A DNA stretch of 64,000 nt from contig JAWQUS010000002.1 of the NCBI GenBank assembly GCA_036365455.1, forward strand, positions 7,378,001 to 7,442,000. Reading direction: 5' to 3'. Below are positions 33,130-44,000 of the stretch, piece after piece. Source of the DNA: Macrosoma leucophasiata (Eukaryota; Arthropoda; Insecta; Lepidoptera; Hedylidae). The notes under the pieces were generated by a model. It made no database searches. It saw only the letters and a list, made by a program, of their open reading frames with translations, and was not told where the DNA came from. Made by a program: the position numbers and the translations under genes. Position 1 is the first letter of the stretch. Every line of letters begins with the position of its first letter.

Positions 33130-33445
33130 ATGTAACAAAGGTAGCAAACAAGAAAGTAGTCCACATGGATGATAAGTGATACCTGCAGCCTATAGACGCA
33201 CAAGAAACAGGGGTCAAAATGTGAATTCGTGGTCATCCCTGAGACCTACAGAATCCAAAAAGAACTACAAACTTAGGAAGAAGACTTCAGCTCATTTTGG
33301 GTGGTTAGAATGTTCTTTCGCACCTTATCTATGTGTGTGTGTCGACAGTTTTGGTCAAGTTTTGACCAATGACAACCGGACTGTTAGTGCCTCAACAGGC
33401 AGTGTGTAGCAGAGATAACACTCTATGAAGTTAAAACTAGCTGAT
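33130..33445. repeat. Family A end joined to a MITE family F fragment
   Basis: The first part (to about 33245) is family A: 'cctgcagcctatagacgcac'. The second part ('ggaagaagacttcagctcat', 'tcaagttttgaccaatgaca', 'cagagataacactctatgaa') matches the core of the short inverted-repeat element at 44044-44299. Confidence 0.55.
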
Positions 33446-33565
33446 TGTTTGAAGACTATTTTAAAGATGTAAATAAAAAAATTGTGAATGCAACCGTTAT
33501 TTTAGAAGTAATCATCTTTACTTTTTTTATAAAATGTAATTAAATATTATCTTAATTATTTTAGT

Positions 33566-34393
33566 TCAATTAATAGCTAAAGCATCATTTTGTCCTTCCT
33601 GTGCCAATTGTTCTTGGAGATTTAACAGCTTGGTCTTCAATACTACAATACCCATCAGAACAATATTCTCTGGTTTCAAGGCACCAGCTGATTCCACATT
33701 GAAAAAGAATTTATTAGGTTTTGCCTCCCAATTGAACTCTGCTTCATATTGATCTTCATCCAGTTCTGTATGTTCACTTTTGGGCCATTCATCTGGTTTT
33801 GGATACAGGGTATGTCTCATGGCATTATCAGGATCATATTCAAAACAAACACCAGCTGTTGGGTTCCACTTTGCATGCTCTTTACCAAAACCTTTCTTAG
33901 CGTAAGCATGTAATTTCAATTCTTGACCTTTTCGAAGTTTTATTATGAGTATCTCATCAAGTTCTCCATACTCCGCCTGATCTTCGTCTCTATGGCGGGA
34001 CGTTACTGGTACAACTCGTGGGTCATTGGACTTTAAGTCAGCTGTCGTCACGTGCCTTGTTTGGTCGTCGGTGCACTTTACGTCTAAGGTAAACATCACA
34101 CTACATTCGGTGCAGAAGTCGGCACACATGCAATCTCTTGAATAGCGAATTTTATCCACGACATCATCAGATATAAGAGGAATAAGACCAATACGGTGTG
34201 ATAGAAACTCGTCGCTCAGTACAGTAGAGTTAGCTTCCAATTGTACCCAGTCAATGGCCATAGTCGGCGTTTCGGCTATAAACACTCGTCTCATGCTGTT
34301 CGCTACGCTCAGCTCCGTATCCTCTACCACGAATTTCACATTATCGTCAGTTAGTTCGGTTATATGCACCGACGGTTGGTTTGCGTAGGGCAT
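33566..34393 (-). CDS. RPB3: DNA-directed RNA polymerase II subunit RPB3
   Basis: RPB3 pairs with RPB11 to form the alpha-like assembly platform of RNA polymerase II in the nucleus. The open frame encodes 275 aa, the same length as the human subunit, with ATG at 34393-34391 and TGA at 33568-33566. The alpha-motif region contains [20 protein letters not shown] and [10 protein letters not shown]. The zinc loop Cys88-x-Cys90-x3-Cys94-x2-Cys97 ([10 protein letters not shown]) is complete. Further signatures are [20 protein letters not shown] and KWNPTAG. The C-terminal dimerisation part ends [20 protein letters not shown]. The coding region is uninterrupted, unlike its intron-rich neighbours. It lies between dehydratase copies 1 and 2 but has no functional link to them. 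Confidence 0.97.
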   Translation of the reverse strand: MPYANQPSVHITELTDDNVKFVVEDTELSVANSMRRVFIAETPTMAIDWVQLEANSTVLSDEFLSHRIGLIPLISDDVVDKIRYSRDCMCADFCTECSVMFTLDVKCTDDQTRHVTTADLKSNDPRVVPVTSRHRDEDQAEYGELDEILIIKLRKGQELKLHAYAKKGFGKEHAKWNPTAGVCFEYDPDNAMRHTLYPKPDEWPKSEHTELDEDQYEAEFNWEAKPNKFFFNVESAGALKPENIVLMGIVVLKTKLLNLQEQLAQEGQNDALAIN

Positions 34394-34767
34394 CTTCGAG
34401 AACAGAAGCTATCTTCTTGTTCGTTATGTACCTTTGAGATGACGCTTACTGCAGATTTAGGTTAAAAGTTTTTACAGCACATACATTTGCACCAAGTAAA
34501 TTTATAATTGTTACGGTTTTGTAGAAACTGCCTGCAAAATAGACATCAAAAAGATTACATACCCAAATGTTTAATCGTAAATTCAATTAATTCAATTAAT
34601 GCGATGCAAAACGCAAAATCGAACATTAAAATTGTTTTTTGACATTGACAGAATTGACAGTTTGACATTGATTGACATTTCGCATTGAGTGCGTTTTTAT
34701 TTTATATATAATGGCATTGCTATTACACATATTGCCAGTGTCAAGTTAAATGATATTTCGTATTCAT

Positions 34768-35085
34768 AATAAGCAGCGTAAAAGCAGTTAAAGTCAGAGT
34801 CAGTCAGTTAGTCAGAGTCACAGTCAGTAATTCGAGTAAAGCGATCGCTACTTTACCAGAACATTAACAATGAAGTTTTGAAGGCAACTTGAAAGGATGT
34901 GTTTTCGCACTGTTATTCTATTTCACTATACACAGGCACTGTAATAAACCTTTAACAAACAATATGTCACCTACTTTATTAAATATAACTCAAAAATACA
35001 CCGAGAAAATAAAATAAACTAAGAGCACCACACGCCTCCTTCAAGGTTCCCGCCAAAACTCATTGGGTGCGTTCTCGATTCACCA
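34768..35085 (+). repeat. Interspersed repeat family G, copy 1
   Basis: 'aagcagcgtaaaagcagtta', a 'cagtcagttagtcagagtca' run, 'gaatt'-type spacer, 'cactgttattctatttcact' and 'agagcaccacacgcctcctt'. A closely similar direct copy lies at 58033-58340. It starts about 380 bp upstream of the RPB3 start and may overlap its promoter. Confidence 0.7.
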
Positions 35086-35189
35086 AAATTCAAAAAGAAA
35101 AAGAACGATTTCACCATACCGCCGTACTATTATATATTCTCTGCCGCCGTATTGTGAGCGCACAGCGCTCAAGCTCAAGATGTGCGTTC

Positions 35190-35300
35190 TAGTGATGTAA
35201 CGAATATTCGCATACGCATTTGCATTCGCGAATATTTGCGTATTTTTTGACATTCGCATTCGCATTTATGCGTATATTTTGCGAATATGTAAAAAAATAA
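35190..35300. repeat. ATTCGCA-rich short repeat
   Basis: Multiple 'attcgcat' and 'gcgaatat' units between 'gtgatgtaacgaatattcgc' and 'tattttgcgaatatgt'. This is a dispersed repeat type, non-coding. Confidence 0.5.
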
Positions 35301-35479
35301 ATAAGATGTCAATAACAAAAAGGTAAATTATACAAAGATAAACTAGTTTCTTTTAATATTTTTACACAATCATACAGACAGTTATCTGACGTGTTTAAAA
35401 CTATCTACCAGGTAAAGATTTCTGATAACTTTTTTCTGTTTCGGCATCAAACTCCCTGATAATTTATTATTTCGATTAT

Positions 35480-36085
35480 TTTATTATTTTTAATGATATA
35501 TGCTAATTAATCGATATGTGAAATAATAGATAACGATAATCAATATGCAAAATAATCGATATGCTATTTAATCGATATACTGATTAATCGATATGCTAAT
35601 TACTAATTGATATGTGAAACAATCGATACCGATAATCGATATGCTATTTAATCGATATGCCATTTAATCGATGTGATATAATCAATAAGCTAAATAATCG
35701 ATATGCTAAGTAATCGCTATGCTAATTAATCGATATGTGATGTAATCGATAAGCTAAATAATCGATATGCTAAATGATCAATATGCGAAATAATGGATGT
35801 GCGAAATAATCGATATGCCATTTAATCAATATACGAAATAATCAATATGCGAAATAATCGATATGTAAAATAATCGCTATGCTATTTAATCGATATGCTA
35901 AATAATCGATATGCTAAGTAATCGCTATGCTAATTAATCGATATGTGATGTAATCGATAAGCGAAATAATCGATATGCTAAATAATTAATATGCGAAATA
36001 ATCGATATGCTAAATAATAGATATGCGAAATAATCGATACTGATAATCGATATGCTATTTAATCGATATGCTAATGAATCGAAAT
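35480..36085. repeat. ATCGATATG minisatellite
   Basis: About 35-40 imperfect units of roughly 15-16 bp with consensus 'aataatcgatatgct', varying at 'taatt', 'aaata' and 'gtgat' positions. Each good unit contains the self-complementary ATCGAT and the motif CGATA. The array lies about 1 kb upstream of exon 1 of dehydratase copy 2 and 1.1 kb from the RPB3 start. Confidence 0.85.
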
Positions 36086-36189
36086 TACATATACATACCT
36101 ATGATTATAAAGCGGTGGTGCTGATCGAGCTCGAGATCACTCTCGAGCTCGTTATTCGCATCGCGAGCGTCTATGTCAGCCCAGCAAAC

Positions 36190-36430
36190 AATGACCATCA
36201 CTTTTATTCTGGGGGTGAGTTTTCGTTTAGTTCATTGTTTGGGTGCTGAACCAGGGTTCCAACCAACTTGCTGAGCGCTTACGATTGTAAACAAGATACA
36301 TTTCTCGTCACAAGTAACAATGCGGTTCAGAATTCCTATATTTGTATACCTTGACCTATAGGTTAAGCCGCAGCCGAGCACGAACGAAATGCTCGCAGCG
36401 CGCTCGTTCAAGGCTTGTAAGTTGGTCCAC
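36190..36430 (-). mobile_element. Mariner transposase fragment (different from the two larger mariners)
   Basis: The minus-strand frame contains LNRIVTCDEKCILFT and SAQQVGWNPGSAPK. This resembles the 'RIVTCDEKWI.Y.N..RS.QW' segment around the first catalytic Asp of mariner transposases. The ends are missing and the Trp after DEK is replaced. It is a relic. Confidence 0.6.
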
Positions 36431-37047
36431 ACTAGACGAATTGTGTTCGGCTCGTGCTCGGCTCTCGTAGCGTAGACGCACCTTTACAAACCATGCATTT
36501 CGTCAATTTATTGTTGTATACATATTAATGCCACATTAACTGACAACAATATTTTGCATCTTTAGTTGATGACTTATTATTGCTCGTGTTGTATACTGTA
36601 TACATATTTATGAGATCAGTCATGTGTACATATTTATGAGCATATGTGCGCATACAATTTTATGCAACTTTCTATGATGACTTATTTTCTGTAACAACAC
36701 TTGTTTATATATCTTTGCCCTTGACTGTACAAAGTTCGCCGGGTCAGCTAGTAATAAATAAAAGACAAATTAAGACAATACACTCAAATACTTGACTGCG
36801 CCATAGCTTTTACAAAATACTCACATGAGCATACCATACAGTTACCTAATAGGTCGGTTTTTCAATGAATTACCGCTGCAATTAAGCTCTCAAGGTTTTC
36901 GTATTTGTTTATTTATATTTTAGTGCATTTTTTCAATAATGACCATTGAACCACCAGTAGGCTTTTCAACCCTTCCATGTTTCGTGTTATTGATATCGCA
37001 TCAGCCTTATCAGCAAGTTAAATTGCAATTAAAAGTAAAACTATCAT

Positions 37048-37053
37048 TCAGTT
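37048..37053 (+). promoter_or_regulatory. Candidate initiator (TCAGTT) for dehydratase copy 2
   Basis: TCAGTT matches the arthropod initiator consensus TCAKTY about 95 bp before the exon 1 ATG (37147). No clear TATA box is visible at the usual distance. Weak, position-based evidence. Confidence 0.25.
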
Positions 37054-37146
37054 TGAGAGTGAGTAGCCGTTGAGCGGGTGTCTTGTGAATAACTTTCAAT
37101 ACGGATACCTATTAACAGTATAGTAATAAATAACAGACCCGGTAAA

Positions 37147-38037
37147 ATGGAAACTTACAAAAATCACCAACCTGTAAGTAATTGTTACTAAGTACACATT
37201 GTTACAAATATTTTCTTTTAACTATGATTAATTCTATTTATAACTAATTTGGTTTAACTGGGTTAATATTTCACTAAAATTGAGAGAATATTGAATTAGT
37301 CGATACCATTATAAATTTCGGTTCTTTTGTATCTTCAAATCAACCGAAATATTTGCAATACATCGAGCTTAGCCTACCTATGAACATCTCCAAAAACGCG
37401 TAGTAAGTAGGTATGTGTATTATGTTCTTGGCAATACTTCATCGAGCTTAGCCTATCTAAGGAAGGCTGATTGGTCTGTGCCTACCTATAAACATCTCCA
37501 AAAACGCGTAGTAAGAATGTGTATTATGTTCTTGAAGTTACTAGTTCATCATCTTAGAACATATTATTATTTATTATAGACTAGCGGCCCGCCCCGGCTT
37601 CGCACTGTTGCAATGTTACCTACCCTCTCCTATTCATCTTAGCGTGATGTAGCCTAAAACCTTCCTTGATAAATGGACTATCTAAAACTTAAAGAATATT
37701 TCTAATCAGACCAGTAGTTCCTGACATTAGCGAGTTCAAGCAAACAAACAAACAACAAACCAGCTTTATAATATTAAGTACAGATTTAATATGGAAGGTA
37801 ATATACAGACCTAGACTAAAAATTCTGTGCAAATTTTAAGCGTCTACTTGCTACCATTATTATCGAGCAAAAAACATATACGAAAAAAACACCTTTATTG
37901 TATGCCTCTTGGACACCTTAACATTTTAATTTTCTTATTTTTAGTAATTAAATTTGTCTTTATAGCGGTCATAGAAATACATTATTTGTTAAAATGTTAG
38001 CTTTCTAGCTATCACTATTAATGAGATATAGCCTGGT

Positions 38038-38068
<31 letters not shown>

Positions 38069-41000
38069 AGACAGCGGAGGATTAGTCATTCGTAGGATCC
38101 GTTTTTACCCTTCAGGTACGAAACCCCCTAAAAGATAGAACTAAGATACAGAATAGCTTAAAAATATTCGATACGATTCTTTAAATTGACATACCTTTTT
38201 TATTTCTGAACCGATTCACATGAAACAATCACTAAATGTTAAGTGAGACTCACCACAATATATTGGTGAAAATCGCACATCGAATGGCCGTTTCTGAAAT
38301 TAGCGTGCACAAACACATAGACAAACAGACATTATTCCGGGATAAAAAGTACCCAGTGTTGTGCGCCAAAGGTTAAAGTATAATTATACCATACTATAAT
38401 TATACCAAGTTTCATTGTAATCGGACCGGTAGTTTTTATGTGATGCTTGAACAAACAGACAGACAGACAGACAAAATTTTTTCTAATCACATATTTGGGT
38501 TCGGTATCGATCTAGTAACATCCCCTGGTATTTATTTTTTTCAATATGTTTAATGTACAGAATTTACACTTCTACAGTTTTATTATAAGTATAGATAAAC
38601 TTAAGTACATACATCCTATTAATCCTAATAGTTGTTTACCTAATCATAAGTCTTTGTTTACCCCAAAACAATCTAACTGAGATTGCGTTCAACTCTAACC
38701 CTCGTTGATGGCAATTAAAGTGTAAGGAAATAATGAGTACCTACGAGTAATAAAAATAATTATATAATTACTTTAATTATTATTATGTTTCACATTAGGA
38801 AATGGTATGTTAAATTGAATGTAAGTTAGAGTGTGGTAAGGATAGAGTCATGGTGTTCCAGACAATCGAATATGATCCCATGTGCGACAAGGAGAACCCT
38901 CAGAAGATATCGTTTGAGGATGTATCTGCAGCCGCCTTCAGAATACAAAGCGGTATCGTCAAAACACCTTGCGTGGTAAGTCAATTTTGTTGTACAAAAT
39001 ATAGCGCGCGTATTTTATATCAACCGAGTTTAATATACTAAAATGATAATTTATTAAAAAACCTCTTGCAGAAATCACACATGTCAAACATATTCGACAT
39101 GGACATTTACTTGAAAAACGACTTCTTACAGCATACTGGAAGGTAATAGAACATCCCATGGATTTTTGATTCCTAGTATACCTATTTGATTGCGTATAAG
39201 TTGCACGCTAAGGTTAATATTGTCAATTGCAGCTTCAAAGAACGTGGTGCACGTAACGCATTACTTCTTCTATCACGCGAGGCGAAAGCCCGGGGTGTGA
39301 TATCGGCATCTCTGGGCAACCATTCTCAAGGGCTCAGTTACCACGCTAACCTCCTGAATGTACCCACAACTGTGGTCATGCCAAACATCGCGCCTATCAT
39401 GAAGATAGAGAATTGCCGTTCGTACGGTGCCAACGTCATAATACAAGGACACGATATGAAGGAAGCTAAGTACCACGCAATGACGTTGGCCAAAGAAAAA
39501 AACCTTACTTACATTAATGGGTAAGAAATTGCATCATACTGAATACAACGACCTCCAACTTCTTATTTATAGCTGAGAACGTTTTGCTGATAACATTTTA
39601 TGTCAACATCTGTTTCTGGAAATAAAATAAACTCAAGTACACGTTGATGATACATTATTCCAGAAGTACGAGTAAGTAAGTGCTTCAAAACTAAATGTTT
39701 CTTAGCACTTGCTTCGTCGTAACAATTATTACTTCTAACTAAGCTCTACGACTAAACTTGCCGCTTTATTTAACCTTTAAACTTACATACAATACTCGTA
39801 TCTGTGAACAGTGGCAGTGTTAATTCATAAGATTCACTGATAGCACTGATCGAACTCAAAGAATGGCATAGTTAAGTTCACATGTTTTGCAATCATTGGA
39901 TTTGACTTCAATGATTGAGAATCTGCTACTGCTTAAAATTGTTTTCGCTCGTATTTAAGGCACAACCTTAATACGAGTGAAAATAATTTTAAGGAATACT
40001 TTCTATGTCAAAGGTGGTAATATTAGAAAATTTTGTACAGTCACCAAAAAGAAACAAAAATGATTTTCGTAACAAATATGAAAACTGTAACGCAAGTGAA
40101 ACAAAAAGAAAGTAATAGGGCTATTTCACAATGAAAATAAAACAATAGGTTGATTCAGATAACTTTTTAAACAAATCAACAATAACATTACTCAATAACA
40201 TATTATGAAGAGTTCGGATCGTAAGAATATTATTAAAATGAACCAAGTTTAATTTAATAAAAAAATTAGGCCTGTCAAGTGTATAATATGTCTCTCTTTC
40301 TGTCACCATCGTGCTATGCTGTCGATAGGGAGACATATACTTGACTTGGCTCATTTAAATAATATTCCTAAGAACAAAACTCTTGACACATTTTATGAAT
40401 TAAAAACATGAATAAAATTTTAACGATCAGCTATAAAATAACTATGACAATTAACAGATATGTGTTTATCAGCCTCATAATTAAATAAATGGCACATTAA
40501 AACATTGCCAAATAGTAGGTCATGTTAAGTAAAAATTTTACCCTGGGTTTCACCAACATATTTGTTAGTAATGAATTTTATTAGATTGTCACTAACACTT
40601 AGTTTATTAAGTCTCTTACTAACAAATAATGAATGGATTTTTGATTATCTGAATAAATTATATTTAAAAGCTAAATAATATTTACATAAAATAAAGTTAT
40701 ACCTAAACTAAAAACAACATGCGTCTAAAAATTCCGCATCACTGCCTAAGTTAAAGTTATTGTAACATATCACATACAATAACTTTAACAAATATGTTGA
40801 TGCAACCCTATTTTTTAGAATTCTTCATTCTCTCCTTCTCTTTTTTGCACTCTCCGATAGCTAAGCTATTTTAACATTCTTGGCTTTTATTCTTTCCAAG
40901 TTTTCCGGATTTCTTCATATTTTTTAGGATCCTGTTCTTTATGTCGATCTCTATACCTGCGTTGTCATTCGGCAGATGTCATAGGCATTTCTAAAACAAA

Positions 41001-44000
41001 TAACATATTGTATCAAATGAAAATAATTTATTTCGTTTAAGGAACTAATGGGTCACCTAACAAAAAACAAAATTGTTTAACAGTTAAAAATGCATTAGGC
41101 ACATAAAATAGACTTAGACACACCATTTACACTAAAATGTATGCATTACCATACATTTTAGTGTAAATGGTGTGTCTAAGTATAATCCATCACCACAAAT
41201 CCATCTACCATAATGTCTCGATAAATAATAACTATCTTATTATTGACTTAATAAAAAGCATACCTACTACCTGTTCAGTTTATAGTGAAATTGGCTTTAC
41301 TTCCATTTTGTTGCATCATTATTGTTAAGTAACAAAAAAATGTAACAACACGGAATAGAAGTCACATGTTTATTAAAACTTCAATCAAAATAAATACTTC
41401 CAAAGAAAGTCTTTTGATTACTTTTCACTAACTGTACTAACTGTCACTATTTAGCGTTTCCTGATTGGTTGTCGAGTGCAAGAGCAGTGTAGTTAATTCA
41501 ACATTTTTAAAACTACTCAATATTGTTGTTACAAAATAGAATAACAAAAATGAAAAGAAGTATGGACGCAGATTTAAGTTATCTTAAATCATCCCAATGT
41601 TTTTTATTTTCAAAATTCTACGACTTACTAGATAGGTTTAGTCAAACAGAGCTTAATTTTTTGATTAAATGTATAAAGTGAGTAGCAAATCAGAAACGAA
41701 TATATCTTTTGTAACAGCCACATTTTCGAGGACAAGTATTGTTCTATGGGAGAAAAACGGTACCTTTAAACTAAAAGGCGAAATTTAAAAAAATCTATTG
41801 TAACCCAGGATATATATTGTCATATTTGTTCAAACTACACTTAAAACTTAAGGTATACATTATTATCAGAGAGAGATTCACATCAATATTGTTAGAATCA
41901 TGCGTGGAAAAAAAAATTGCGTGGTTAAAAAAATTGTACATTTCTACATGGTGAAATGTCACATTTTAGTGTAAATGGTGTGTCTAAGTCTATTTTATGT
42001 GCCTAATGCATTTTTAACTGTTAAACAATTTTGTTTTTTGTTAGGTGACCCATTAGTTCCTTAAACGAAATAAATTATTTTCATTTGATACAATATGTTA
42101 TTTGTTTTAGAAATGCCTATGACATCTGCCGAATGACAACGCAGGTATAGAGATCGACATAAAGAACAGGATCCTAAAAAATATGAAGAAATCCGGAAAA
42201 CTTGGAAAGAATAAAAGCCAAGAATGTTAAAATAGCTTAGCTATCGGAGAGTGCAAAAAAGAGAAGGAGAGAATGAAGAATTCTAAAAAATAGGGTTGCA
42301 TCAACATATTTGTTAAAGTTATTGTATGTGATATGTTACAATAACTTTAACTTAGGCAGTGATGCGGAATTTTTAGACGCATGTTGTTTTTAGTTTAGGT
42401 ATAACTTTATTTTATGTAAATATTATTTAGCTTTTAAATATAATTTATTCAGATAATCAAAAATCCATTCATTATTTGTTAGTAAGAGACTTAATAAACT
42501 AAGTGTTAGTGACAATCTAATAAAATTCATTACTAAAAAAAAATTGTACATTTCTACATGGTGAAATGTCACCATGTAGAAATGTACAATTTTTTTTAAT
42601 ATTACCCAGGTACGACCATCCTCACATAATGGCGGGGCAAGGCACAGTGGGTCTAGAAATCCTGGAGCAAGTGCCGGACGTGGACGCGGTGCTGGTGCCG
42701 GTGGGTGGAGGCGGCCTGCTCGCTGGAGTGGCCACCGCCATCAAACATCTCAAACCGCACGTCCTTATTTATGTAAGTTTCTTACGGCGTCTAATCATAA
42801 AAGCTAAGGTATAGTCGATAAAATTTGAAAAAACTGCTTTGGATTATGTTATTTGAACAGTTAACCGTAAAACATAAAAAGTACAAAATTAATTACACTA
42901 CTTATAATATCCTTTATTTTTAAGAACTGTTTACAAAACTATTGTATATACTCGTATTATTAGGATTCTCAATTTGGAATTATATTGAGAAAACATTTTA
43001 ACCGCTCGTATTTTTATGTTAACTTGGTAACCAACAGTATGTCGCTGAAATCAGAACTGTTAGCAATAAAGTTTGGCATGACATAAGCATTTTGGCCAAA
43101 CATATTTTGCATATTGTTTCCAATCCACAGGGCGTGGAAACAGAGAAATGTCCGAGCATGAAGCACGCGATGAAGATGGACGAGCCTGTGAGCGTGGACA
43201 TCCGCTCCACGCTAGCCGATGGCCTCGCTGTGCCTACCGTCGGATACAACGCTTTTCGGACCATTAAACCTTTCATCGATAAAATGGTAAGCTGTTGTGA
43301 AATAGTGACACTCAAATTCAACTATTTACTACTCTAGTAGGTCGTAAACAATACCATAGATAACTAGACAGACAAAATTAATAATCGCATCTAAATTGGA
43401 TGATCCAATTCCGTGGGTTCTAAAGGTTCGGGTTCGTAAAGTAGAAAATGTGGATCAACGGTAGGATCACATAAGAAATGATCTTATGTGATCCACCGCT
43501 GCGCAAAACTCCGATGGCACAGTGGTAAAGCTCGGTTGTGGAGTGCGGTTGAAATATACTGTCGGCTACTACTGGAGAGACAAAGCTGTTCATTCGTCGT
43601 CGTCTTTGGTCTTTGCCTTTATGCGAAACGTTGTATACATAACTAGGGGCTGGCCCCGGCTTCGCACGGGTACAATTAACGTTAGCCGCACTGCTAAAGG
43701 CTTGTGTAAATGTTAATTCAAATAAAGCCTGTCGAAACGATATGAAACACCGACGGCTCGATAAAAAACTAAGAAAAGTACACGCACTTATATACATAGT
43801 GCTCTGAGATTATGTTGAACTTGGTGTCTGCTTAAATAAAGATTTGTTCTGTTTTTTGTAATCATAGCAATTGTTTTTGTTTGACGTCGTTACAGTACTA
43901 AGATAATTAAATAAAGGTACGCACTATAAAAACTGATAATACTTGCTAAATATGATTTAACAATCTAATAATATTTTTGTTTATAACACAGAGTCAAAGT

